Assembly (NCBI GenBank): GCA_045647745.1
Contig: JAZRMQ010000022.1
Location: 1-55,225, forward strand
Source of the DNA: HGM04593 sp045647745
Lineage (GTDB): Bacteria > Bacteroidota > Bacteroidia > Bacteroidales > Bacteroidaceae
Reading direction: 5' to 3'
Length of the DNA stretch: 55,225 bases
This document shows, piece by piece, positions 34,796 through 42,818 of the stretch. A model generated the notes under the pieces. The model saw nothing but the letters and a program-made list of their open reading frames with translations, was not told the origin of the DNA and made no database searches. The translations under genes and the position numbers were made by a program. The first letter of the stretch is position 1. Each line of letters opens with the position of its first letter.

Positions 34796-34803
34796 CAAAT
34801 ATA
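34796..34803 (-). promoter_or_regulatory. -7 box upstream of tamL
   Basis: TATATTTG on the minus strand, a perfect -7 match, 66 bases before the tamL start. No clear -33; that region coincides with the -7 box of the divergent methyltransferase gene. Confidence 0.5.
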
Positions 34804-34826
34804 GTAAAAACTTAAAAGATTTAAGG

Positions 34827-34834
34827 TAGATTTG
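34827..34834 (+). promoter_or_regulatory. -7 box upstream of the TrmH-like gene
   Basis: TAGATTTG, a perfect -7 match, 30 bases before the ATG at 34865. It argues against the TTG start at 34832, which lies inside the box. No clear -33. Confidence 0.5.
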
Positions 34835-34864
34835 CAACACTTTAATACACGAAAAAGCAAAAAG

Positions 34865-35620
34865 ATGTTAAGTAAAGCACTACAAAAACGCATATTGTCG
34901 CTTGATAACAAAAAACAGAGAAAAGAGAGTGGCCTTTTTGTTGCCGAGGGTGGCAAGACGGTACTCGACCTTATAGCCGCAGGGCTCAAAGCCGACAAGC
35001 TCATAGCAACCGCCGAGTGGTTACAGAACCACGAGCTACAACCAAGCATAGAGGTTGTCGAAGTCAGCAATGACGAGATGCGTCGCATCAGTTTCCAACA
35101 AGCACCACAAGGTGTGATGGGGCTTTTTCATCAACCACAACACGATATTGACTTAACAGCACCCGAGCGCGAGCTGTGCCTAGCACTCGATAATGTGCAG
35201 GACCCGGGTAATCTGGGTACAATAATACGAATTGCCGATTGGTTCGGAATAGAAAACATCTACTGCTCAGTTGGAACAGCCGACATTTACAACCCAAAGA
35301 CCATTCAAGCTACTATGGGAGCTATCGGACGTGTTAAAGTTCATTATGTAAACCTCCCAGCTTTTATCGAGAAGATAAAAGCGAGTGCACCATTATACGG
35401 AACATTCCTCGATGGAGAAAACATTTACCAAAAAGAGTTGAAAAACAGAGGCTTGATAATTATGGGCAACGAGGGCAACGGAATAAGTAAAGAGTGCAGC
35501 AAGCACATTACAGAACGGCTTTTTATACCCAACTACCCTCTTGGGCGCGAAACATCAGAGTCGCTCAACGTCTCTGTTGCGACAGCCATTATTTGTAGCG
35601 AATTCCGTCGCAGAGGTTAA
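34865..35620 (+). CDS. TrmH/SpoU family RNA 2'-O-methyltransferase
   Basis: SAM-dependent rRNA or tRNA ribose methyltransferase. The start at 34865 (MLSKALQKRILSLDNKKQRK) gives 251 residues. An N-terminal substrate-binding domain (LFVAEGGKTVLDLIAAGLKA) precedes the SPOUT knot: CLALDNVQDPGNLGTIIRIA (about 108-127), IMGNEGNGISKECSKHITE and LFIPNYPLGRETSESLNVSVATAI. Those are the three SpoU motifs. The exact target (23S rRNA or tRNA) is not readable. Its stop overlaps by four bases the end of the converging 67-residue gene. Confidence 0.95.
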   Translation: MLSKALQKRILSLDNKKQRKESGLFVAEGGKTVLDLIAAGLKADKLIATAEWLQNHELQPSIEVVEVSNDEMRRISFQQAPQGVMGLFHQPQHDIDLTAPERELCLALDNVQDPGNLGTIIRIADWFGIENIYCSVGTADIYNPKTIQATMGAIGRVKVHYVNLPAFIEKIKASAPLYGTFLDGENIYQKELKNRGLIIMGNEGNGISKECSKHITERLFIPNYPLGRETSESLNVSVATAIICSEFRRRG

Positions 35621-35820
35621 AAACAGACTCTCTCAACAATTAGTTCCCCCAAGGAGTTTTCACACAGATACAACTCCTCGACAAGGCTCATTGAATGACA
35701 CTCCGCTTCAAACGGGCACCATTGTTGCACCTTTTTATCGCACACAGTGACCACATACCTCTCCAGCACTTCACCCGAGGGCAGATGTAATTTGCGAGCC
35801 AAATAGAGCATCTTAATCAC
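35617..35820 (-). CDS. Conserved small hypothetical protein (67 residues)
   Basis: 67 residues with four cysteines (VCDKKVQQWCPFEAECHSM...YLCEN) and a hydrophobic N-terminus but no signal peptide. It starts with GTG at 35820 overlapping the TGA of the DUF4296 gene (GTGA, four bases), so it is probably translationally coupled; an ATG three codons later is an alternative. The phrase SGEVLERYVVTVCDKKVQQWCPFEAEC looks like a beta strand-rich module. I do not recognise the family. It is the last gene of the ileS-lspA operon and overlaps the converging methyltransferase end by four bases. Confidence 0.68.
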   Translation of the reverse strand: MIKMLYLARKLHLPSGEVLERYVVTVCDKKVQQWCPFEAECHSMSLVEELYLCENSLGELIVERVCF

Positions 35821-36626
35821 TTACGCGTTTTTGTATTTTTGCTTTTTGATGGATGCAATCTCTTGACAGACAAGTCATTCAAGACAACTCTTGAAGCATT
35901 AAGTGTATCGTTGTCAAAATAGAATATAAAACCCGACATTGACTTCAGGCGGCTGCTGTTATTTCTTGGAGCAGAAACAGTAAAATGACCCGACTCCTTC
36001 ACGCTCAAGTCGGCAGAATAATAAGACTCATCGCTATATTCAAGGTTTATCGCCGTGTAAACTTCCTGTTTCACCTCTTTCTCATTCTCCGAGATAAACA
36101 TCACATTAAACGAGAGCACCAAGCTATCGCCAACAACAAACGAAGAGTCTTTCGGAGTATCGAAAGAGAAGGAAATTTTATTGTTCAAAGGTGACGAAGA
36201 GAGCATTTTCACCGAATTATCAGTCCAAAGTTCAGCGATATTAGGCGCAAGATTGGCTGCATCTAAGTCAATGCCCTCATTCTGCAAAACCTTAGCACCT
36301 CCCAAAATATCCACATCATTCTGCAAACGCGTCTCGAGATTATTGTAAATCTCCTTCATATATTTGGGATAGCGATTATACCAAACAAGTGATGAGTCAA
36401 ACAACTCTTTGCTAATATTATGTTTGTCATATACCGACCTAAACATTAGCTTCTCCTTGTATTCATACGATGCAACCGTTGTTATCATTGCCTGTGTCAG
36501 ATGGTAATCATACAGCACTCGCTCCATCTTTTCGGGCGGTAACACATCTTTTGGAATCTCCACCTTACAGGAGACCAATACCACCACCAGTAAAACAGAC
36601 ACTATTTTCACTGCACAACGAAGCAT
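35817..36626 (-). CDS. DUF4296 domain lipoprotein
   Basis: 269 residues with a lipoprotein signal (VVVLVSCKVEIPKDVLPP, lipid Cys about residue 20). The region PPEKMERVLYDYHLTQAMIT is characteristic of DUF4296, followed by FDSSLVWYNRYPKYMKEIYN. The C-terminal half (about 140-255) is beta-rich. Such proteins are widespread in Bacteroidota, location periplasm-facing membrane, function unknown. It starts nine bases after lspA, the enzyme that would mature it, a suggestive but not decisive neighbour. Confidence 0.9.
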   Translation of the reverse strand: MLRCAVKIVSVLLVVVLVSCKVEIPKDVLPPEKMERVLYDYHLTQAMITTVASYEYKEKLMFRSVYDKHNISKELFDSSLVWYNRYPKYMKEIYNNLETRLQNDVDILGGAKVLQNEGIDLDAANLAPNIAELWTDNSVKMLSSSPLNNKISFSFDTPKDSSFVVGDSLVLSFNVMFISENEKEVKQEVYTAINLEYSDESYYSADLSVKESGHFTVSAPRNNSSRLKSMSGFIFYFDNDTLNASRVVLNDLSVKRLHPSKSKNTKTRK

Positions 36627-36635
36627 CTCCCGGCA

Positions 36636-37238
36636 CTATTTTTTAAAGATAAACTGTCTATACCAAATCAATATTGCAACCACGCTGCAACTGATACAAG
36701 CGTCGGCAAAATTAAAAACAGGGCCAAAGAATATATCACCGCCAATAAGAGGCACCCACTCGGGCCAAGTAAAAAGCGGAAAATAGAACATATCCACTAC
36801 CCGTCCCTCGAAGAAAGAGGCATACCCCTCACCCCAAGGCACAAAATGCGCCACCTTGCCATAACTCGATGAAAAAATCTCGCCATAGAACAAGCAATCG
36901 ATAATATTGCCCACCGCTCCCGCAAGAATCATTGCAACAGCAAAGACAAAGCCCAAAGGATACTCTTTGTCTTTAATGAGCTTCACGAGTATGTATATGA
37001 GAAAAGCTACGGCAACCACCCTGAAACCGGTCAAGAATAGTTTATTAAACAATTCCATTCCAAACGCCATTCCATTGTTCTCAACAAAACGAATCTGGAA
37101 CCAATCACCAAAAACAGAGAAACCGCCACCCAATGGCATACTCGTCTTTACCGCAATCTTTATCACCTGATCGATAAAGATTGCGAGTAAAACCGATATC
37201 CATACAATATGACAACGACTTTTTGTGCTTGTTGCCAT
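36636..37238 (-). CDS. lspA: Lipoprotein signal peptidase II
   Basis: Aspartic protease that cleaves the signal peptide of prolipoproteins after lipidation. The 200 residues have four transmembrane segments. Catalytic aspartates: GAVGNIIDCLFYG (usual GNxxDR, here Cys instead of Arg) and FNFADACISCSVV (NxADxxI). An extra loop between them (YGEIFSSSYGKVAHFVPWGE) is longer than in E. coli LspA, as usual in Bacteroidota. It starts five bases after the TraR/DksA gene. Many lipoproteins in this window are its likely substrates. Confidence 0.97.
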   Translation of the reverse strand: MATSTKSRCHIVWISVLLAIFIDQVIKIAVKTSMPLGGGFSVFGDWFQIRFVENNGMAFGMELFNKLFLTGFRVVAVAFLIYILVKLIKDKEYPLGFVFAVAMILAGAVGNIIDCLFYGEIFSSSYGKVAHFVPWGEGYASFFEGRVVDMFYFPLFTWPEWVPLIGGDIFFGPVFNFADACISCSVVAILIWYRQFIFKK

Positions 37239-37243
37239 AAATA

Positions 37244-37618
37244 TTATCTATTCTTCTTTGCTTCGATACTGAGTGTAGCGTGAGGCACAGCCATTAATCT
37301 CTCCTTAGAGATAAGTTTGCCTGTCTCGCGACAAATACCATAGGTCTTATTCTCAATACGAATCAACGCTGCCTGTAAGCCCTGAATAAACTTTGCCTGA
37401 CGACTAGCAATCTGCATCTGCTCCTCGAGATAAGCCGCATCACTACCATCCTCAAGACCCTTGTATGTAGGCGATGTATCGGCTACATCATTTGAATCCT
37501 CGTGGCGCAAAGCTCTCATTATCTGGTCATAATCTCTCTTTGCGAGTTCCAATTTCTGCAAAATCACGGCACGGAATTCAGCCAATTCCTCATCTGAATA
37601 ACGAAGTTTTTCTGACAT
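37244..37618 (-). CDS. TraR/DksA family protein with degenerate zinc finger
   Basis: 124 residues. An N-terminal coiled coil (AEFRAVILQKLELAKRDYDQ, to about residue 85) with acidic residues near DSNDVAD fits the DksA secondary-channel tip. The C-terminal region (KTYGICRETGKLISKERLMA) has the fold motif but only one of the four zinc cysteines; the others are replaced. This is known from several Bacteroidota members. DksA-like proteins bind RNA polymerase and, with ppGpp, tune rRNA and amino-acid promoters; whether this one does is inference. Located between ileS (36 bases) and lspA (5 bases). Confidence 0.9.
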   Translation of the reverse strand: MSEKLRYSDEELAEFRAVILQKLELAKRDYDQIMRALRHEDSNDVADTSPTYKGLEDGSDAAYLEEQMQIASRQAKFIQGLQAALIRIENKTYGICRETGKLISKERLMAVPHATLSIEAKKNR

Positions 37619-37654
37619 ATCTAAAAATCAATTATTATGGTTAATATAGTTTTC

Positions 37655-40600
37655 TCAAAGTTTTCTCACCGACAGCTTAACCACAGCGTTGTCTAACTCA
37701 ACAACATTGTCGCCCTCTACGCTGTCATTTATCTTCAACTCATCGGCAAGCACCTGATTGCATATGTAGCTGTTAAACTGCTCTACCGCAGCATCTGTAG
37801 CCTCATTGCTTGCAATCTCAACAGCGATGCGGTCTACAATATCAAAACCGCTATCCTTGCGCATTGCCTGAATTTTCTTAACAATCTCACGTGCAACACC
37901 CTCACGACGCAAATCCTCGGTAACCTCAACATCAAGTGCAACGGTCAAAGCGCCCTCGTTAGCAACTGTCCAGCCCGGAACGTCCTCGCTAAATATCTCA
38001 ACATCTGCCAATTCAATGAGAGCATCAACACCCTCAACCTGCAAAGTGATGCTGCCACATTTTTCAAGCTCTGCAATCTGCTCCTGCGACATATTTACAA
38101 CAGTCTCGTTTACACTCTTCATCAGCTTGCCGAATTTCTTTCCGAGAGTACGGAAATTACACTTGATTTTCTTAACCAGAATACCGTCACCCTCAACAAA
38201 AACAAGTTCCTTAACATTCACCTCGTTGAGGATAAGCTGCTTAACAGCCTCAATGCGAGATTTCATCACCTCGTCGGCAGCAGGGATTGCAATTTTCTGC
38301 AAAGGCTGACGAACAATCAAAGCCTCTTTCTTGCGCAGTGCAAGCACCATTGAAGAAATTTGCTGAGCCAATACCATACGATACTCAAGCTCGCTATCCA
38401 CGCTCTGCTCGTCACACTCGGGGAATTTGGCAAGATGAACCGACTCGGCATCGCCACGACCGGTAACAGAGGTCAAATCCTGATACAGACGCTCGGCATA
38501 GAAAGGTGCGATAGGAGCCATAAGGCGTGCCACAGTCTCAAGACAGGTGTAGAGTGTCTGATAAGCCGAGAGTTTATCTGTGCTCTGGCCGGCGCCCCAG
38601 AAACGCTTACGGCTCAAGCGCACAAACCAGTTACTTACATTGTCTATCACAAAATCCTGAATTAAACGACCTGCCTTTGTCGGCTCATAATCGTTCAAGC
38701 AGTTGTTCACATTCTTAACCAAGGTGTTGAGCGCCGACAATATCCAACGGTCAAGTTCGGGACGTTCAGCCATTGGAACATCAGGTTCAGAATAGGTAAA
38801 GCCATCAACGTTGGCATACATTGTAAAGAAGCTGTAAGTTTGATACAACTTTCCGAAGAATGAGCGTGTAACCTCTTTCACACCATCTTCGTTGAAACGA
38901 AGATTATCCCAAGGCGCCGAGTTTGTAATCATATACCAACGCAAAGCATCGCTACCATAGTTCTCTATTGTATCAAATGGGTCTACTGCATTGCCTAGAC
39001 GTTTCGACATCTTGTCGCCATTCTTGTCGAGCACAAGACCATTTGAAATAACAGTCTTATAGGCCACGCTGTCGAACACCATTGTTGCAATAGCGTGCAA
39101 GGTATAGAACCAGCCACGTGTTTGGTCAACACCCTCGGCAATAAAGTCGGCAGGATACACTGCACGGCTGTCAAGCATCTCTTTATTCTCGAACGGATAG
39201 TGTATCTGTGCGTATGGCATTGCACCCGAGTCGAACCAAACGTCGATAAGGTCGAGCTCTCGTGTCATCACCTTGCCTGTTGAAGATACAAGCTTTATAT
39301 CATCAACATATGGGCGGTGAAGGTCTATCTTGTCATAATTTGCCTTGCTGTAATCACCGGGCACAAAACCCTTATCCTTGTAGGGGTTACTTGCCATAAC
39401 ACCGGCAGCAACAGCTTTCTCAATCTCATCATAAAGTTCTGCCACTGAACCAATGCAGACAGCCTCGCCATCCTCGCTTGTCCAAATGGGCAGCGGAGTA
39501 CCCCAATAACGGCTACGGCTCAAGTTCCAGTCGTTCAAATTCTCGAGCCACTTGCCAAAGCGGCCGGTACCTGTTGACTCGGGCTTCCAAGTGATAGTTT
39601 TGTTGAGTTCGCTCATACGCTCCTTCATCTGCGAGGCACGAACAAACCAACTATCGAGCGGATAATAAAGCACGGGTTTATCTGTTCGCCAGCAGTGTGG
39701 ATAGTTATGAACGTGTTTCTCAATCTTGAACGCTAGGCCAGCCTGTTTTAGAACCATACAAAGCACAACGTCAAGAGTCTCGGCTTTTACTGCAGCCTTA
39801 TCGTCGTAGCGGCCATCAACAGTATATTGGGGGTCGTATGCATTCTTCACATACGCACCGGCAAATTTTGCATACTCGTCGTTGTTTACAAAATCTGCAA
39901 CAAAATTATCGTCAAGTTCATCTATTGTCCAGAATTTACCGGTAAAGTCAACCATTGGACGTGTTTCACCCTTTTTGTTTACCATAAACAGCGAGGGGAT
40001 ACCGGCAGCCTTTGCCACGAAAGCATCGTCAGCACCAAAAGTTGGTGCAATATGCACGATACCTGTACCATCCTCTGTGGTAACATAATCACCGGGAATT
40101 ACTCTGAAAGCCTCGGCCGATGCATCGACAATATTGTCGCCATCCTTTCTCACCGGCTTAACCCAAGGGAACAGCTGTGCATAATGCATACCGACAAGGT
40201 CACTGCCCTTATACTCGGCAATCACTCTGTATGGCACAACCTTGTCACCGGGATTATACTCCTCTAGTGGCATTTCAGCTCCGACAGGATTAAAATGAGC
40301 TGCCAGCAGAGCCTTTGCAAGCACCAAAGTAACAGGCTGACCGCTGTAAGCATTATATGTCTGCACTGCTACATAGTCAATCTTTGGACCGACACAAAGC
40401 GCTGTATTTGAAGGCAAGGTCCAAGGAGTTGTTGTCCACGCAATAAAATATGGAGTACCCCAAGCTGTCATCTCGGGCTTTGGATCGAGCATACGGAATT
40501 GTGCTACAGCGGTTGTATCCTTAACATCACGATAGCAACCCGGCTGATTAAGTTCGTGCGAGCTCAATCCTGTTCCGGCAGCAGGAGAATAAGGCTGAAT

Positions 40601-41137
40601 AGTGTAGCCTTTATAGAGCAAATCCTTATTATAAAGCTGTTTCAACAGCCACCACAACGACTCGATATAGCTATTCTCGTATGTGATATAAGGATTTTCA
40701 AGGTCAACCCAATAGCCCATTTTGCGAGTAAGGTCGGTCCACTCTCTGGTGTACTTCATCACCTCTTCGCGGCAGTTGCGGTTATAGTCATCGACCGATA
40801 TTTTTTTGCCAATATCCTCTTTTGTAATATTCAGTTTCTTTTCAACACCAAGTTCAACCGGCAAGCCGTGTGTGTCCCAGCCTGCCTTACGTTTCACCTG
40901 AAAACCTTTCATTGTCTTAAAACGGCAGAAAGTATCCTTTATGCTGCGCGCCATAACGTGGTGAATACCCGGCATACCATTAGCCGATGGGGGACCCTCA
41001 AAAAACACAAACGAAGGTGCGCCCTCACGCTCTGTCATACTCTTTGAGAACAGGTCATTCTTCTCCCACTCGTTCAAGACCTCTTTGTTTATTTGAGGTA
41101 AATTCAACTGATTATATACAGGAAATTTCTTCTTCAT
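37655..41137 (-). CDS. ileS: Isoleucyl-tRNA synthetase
   Basis: Class I synthetase of 1160 residues, the longer type found in Bacteroidota. HIGH motif variant in PSANGMPGIHHVMARSIKD (about 51-69), the CP1 editing domain with WTTTPWTLPSNTALCVGP (about 225-243), the KMSKS loop in DKNGDKMSKRLGNAVDPFD, and a C-terminal anticodon-binding domain. This type usually lacks the zinc ribbon seen in short forms. First gene of the operon with TraR/DksA, lspA, DUF4296 and the 67-residue protein. A perfect consensus promoter lies 36-66 bases upstream; no T-box is expected or seen in this phylum. Confidence 0.98.
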   Translation of the reverse strand: MKKKFPVYNQLNLPQINKEVLNEWEKNDLFSKSMTEREGAPSFVFFEGPPSANGMPGIHHVMARSIKDTFCRFKTMKGFQVKRKAGWDTHGLPVELGVEKKLNITKEDIGKKISVDDYNRNCREEVMKYTREWTDLTRKMGYWVDLENPYITYENSYIESLWWLLKQLYNKDLLYKGYTIQPYSPAAGTGLSSHELNQPGCYRDVKDTTAVAQFRMLDPKPEMTAWGTPYFIAWTTTPWTLPSNTALCVGPKIDYVAVQTYNAYSGQPVTLVLAKALLAAHFNPVGAEMPLEEYNPGDKVVPYRVIAEYKGSDLVGMHYAQLFPWVKPVRKDGDNIVDASAEAFRVIPGDYVTTEDGTGIVHIAPTFGADDAFVAKAAGIPSLFMVNKKGETRPMVDFTGKFWTIDELDDNFVADFVNNDEYAKFAGAYVKNAYDPQYTVDGRYDDKAAVKAETLDVVLCMVLKQAGLAFKIEKHVHNYPHCWRTDKPVLYYPLDSWFVRASQMKERMSELNKTITWKPESTGTGRFGKWLENLNDWNLSRSRYWGTPLPIWTSEDGEAVCIGSVAELYDEIEKAVAAGVMASNPYKDKGFVPGDYSKANYDKIDLHRPYVDDIKLVSSTGKVMTRELDLIDVWFDSGAMPYAQIHYPFENKEMLDSRAVYPADFIAEGVDQTRGWFYTLHAIATMVFDSVAYKTVISNGLVLDKNGDKMSKRLGNAVDPFDTIENYGSDALRWYMITNSAPWDNLRFNEDGVKEVTRSFFGKLYQTYSFFTMYANVDGFTYSEPDVPMAERPELDRWILSALNTLVKNVNNCLNDYEPTKAGRLIQDFVIDNVSNWFVRLSRKRFWGAGQSTDKLSAYQTLYTCLETVARLMAPIAPFYAERLYQDLTSVTGRGDAESVHLAKFPECDEQSVDSELEYRMVLAQQISSMVLALRKKEALIVRQPLQKIAIPAADEVMKSRIEAVKQLILNEVNVKELVFVEGDGILVKKIKCNFRTLGKKFGKLMKSVNETVVNMSQEQIAELEKCGSITLQVEGVDALIELADVEIFSEDVPGWTVANEGALTVALDVEVTEDLRREGVAREIVKKIQAMRKDSGFDIVDRIAVEIASNEATDAAVEQFNSYICNQVLADELKINDSVEGDNVVELDNAVVKLSVRKL

Positions 41138-41172
41138 TTTATAAATAAACGTTTATTTTCTTTTCAATTTTG

Positions 41173-41203
41173 CAAAGTTACCTAAATTTTCTGTAAATAC
41201 AAA
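41173..41203 (-). promoter_or_regulatory. Promoter of the ileS operon
   Basis: Perfect -7 TAACTTTG (41173-41180) and perfect -33 TTTG (41200-41203), spacer 19, on the minus strand. Leader to the ileS ATG is about 30 bases. Confidence 0.7.
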
Positions 41204-41260
41204 AGATACACACAGAGAATAGTTTAGCCTGTTTCAAATGTTTTTGCGCGGTAAAAGAGA

Positions 41261-42679
41261 TTATTTTGCTTCAATAACATACTTCTTGTCGAGCATCTTG
41301 TGTGTCACCACCACCCTGACGCCAAACTTTTCGGCCACAAAACGTGCAATATGCTCTGCGCTGTAAACCGAGCGATGCTGTCCGCCGGTACAACCGCAAC
41401 ACACCTGTATGTGAGTGAAGCCACGCTTTTTATAAGTGTCAACCATATTACCCACAAGTTCATAAGCATTCTCGAGGAATTTCGCAATCTCACTCTCCGA
41501 CTCAAGAAATTTTATTACAGGCTCATCCATACCTGTCAGCTTTTTATATGGCTCGTAGCGGCCGGGGTTGTGTATTGCACGACAATCAAAGACAAAACCG
41601 CCACCATTGCCCGATGTATCATCGGGAATACCGCGTTTGTAAGAAAAACTTACAACGTCAACAGTCAGTTCCTTCGCCTCGGTGCGCAAGAATATTGGCA
41701 ATGCAGCTATTTTCTCCACAAGAGCACGAATATAAGAGAACCCATCGCCCCACTCGTTCAACAGTTGCAACAACTGCTCCAGCGCCGCCGGAATACTCTC
41801 GACAAAAGCCTTTTTGCGCTCGAAAAGCCCACGATAGCCATACGTGCCCAAGTTCTGCAAGAGCCTGAAAACACGAAACAGCTGCAACATTTTCAAAAAA
41901 TGCGCCCTATCGACACTCTTGTAACAAGCCAAAGCCTCTAAATAGGCATCAACCATCGCATCAACAGCCTCGGCCGAATATTTGGCGCGTGCCTGCCCCA
42001 CAAATGAAGCAATATCATAATATATTGGGCCTCTGCGACCGCCTTGAAAATCTATAAAGAACGGAGCGCCATCCTTGAGCATAACATTGCGCGACTGAAA
42101 ATCACGATAAAGAAAAACATTGTCATTATCACTCAAGAGCCGATTGGTCAATTCAACAAACTCATCCTCCAACCTATTCTCATTAAACTCAACGCCCACC
42201 CCTTTGAGGAAACAATATTTAAAATAGTTCAAATCCCACATCACAGTGCGTTCATTAAAGTCACTCACCGGATAGCAGAGCGAAAAATCGAAATGCTGAG
42301 AAACACCGAATTGTATCTTTGGCAGCTCGGCCACCACGCGACACAAAAGCTCAATATCCTCGGCTTTAAAACACCCGCTCGCGCGCGCCGACGCCATTGA
42401 GGCATAAAGCGTTGCATCACCAAGGTCATCCTGCAGATAGCAAAGTTCATCGTCAGAGACAGCAAGCACCGTCGGAGCAGCAACGCCACATGCCCGAAAT
42501 GCTTTTGAGAGAGCTATAAAAGCTCTATTCTCCTCAACCGATGTTCCCACAGCACCCATCACAGATGCTGCACCCGACATACGATAATAGACACGATTAG
42601 AGCCATCACCCGTCAGTCTGACAACCGACAAAGGCTCGCTGCCAAACGCTTTTATATATAAATTCCTTAAATTTTCCAT
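41261..42679 (-). CDS. AmgK-like sugar kinase fused to RapZ C-terminal domain
   Basis: 472 residues from the ATG at 42679; a longer frame adds 20 unlikely residues. Residues 1 to about 330 are an aminoglycoside-phosphotransferase-fold kinase: RLTGDGSNRVYYR, catalytic LYRDFQSRNVML (Asp193) and metal-binding FFIDFQGG (Asp210). This resembles AmgK, the anomeric MurNAc/GlcNAc kinase. Residues about 331-472 match the RapZ C-domain: SFSYKRGIPDD, FVFDCRAIHNPGRYEPYKKL, LTGMDEPVIKFL and CGCTGGQHRSVYSAEHIA. In E. coli that domain binds glucosamine-6-phosphate and small RNAs, on a different N-terminal ATPase. The pairing suggests a kinase sensing amino-sugar pools; function inferred. Confidence 0.88.
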   Translation of the reverse strand: MENLRNLYIKAFGSEPLSVVRLTGDGSNRVYYRMSGAASVMGAVGTSVEENRAFIALSKAFRACGVAAPTVLAVSDDELCYLQDDLGDATLYASMASARASGCFKAEDIELLCRVVAELPKIQFGVSQHFDFSLCYPVSDFNERTVMWDLNYFKYCFLKGVGVEFNENRLEDEFVELTNRLLSDNDNVFLYRDFQSRNVMLKDGAPFFIDFQGGRRGPIYYDIASFVGQARAKYSAEAVDAMVDAYLEALACYKSVDRAHFLKMLQLFRVFRLLQNLGTYGYRGLFERKKAFVESIPAALEQLLQLLNEWGDGFSYIRALVEKIAALPIFLRTEAKELTVDVVSFSYKRGIPDDTSGNGGGFVFDCRAIHNPGRYEPYKKLTGMDEPVIKFLESESEIAKFLENAYELVGNMVDTYKKRGFTHIQVCCGCTGGQHRSVYSAEHIARFVAEKFGVRVVVTHKMLDKKYVIEAK

Positions 42680-42696
42680 TTTAAAAACTTTGACCG

Positions 42697-42704
42697 CGAA
42701 TATA
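42697..42704 (-). promoter_or_regulatory. Weak -7 box upstream of the kinase-RapZC gene
   Basis: TATATTCG, one mismatch from TAnnTTTG, 18 bases before the ATG; no clear -33. Confidence 0.3.
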
Positions 42705-42764
42705 ACACAACTTAATGTAAAAACCGGTAAATGTTTCAAATTTTATTTTATTGCCATAAAATTA

Positions 42765-42794
42765 AGGCAGCGAACACATTTGCGTTCGCTGCCT
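42765..42794 (-). terminator. Terminator of the secreted sorted protein gene
   Basis: Perfect 11-bp stem (42765-42775 with 42784-42794), core GGCAGCGAAC, loop of eight, T-rich sequence downstream in the minus direction. It separates the gene from the kinase-RapZC gene. Confidence 0.85.
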
Positions 42795-42818
42795 CTATCA
42801 TACAATCACAAAGTGTGA

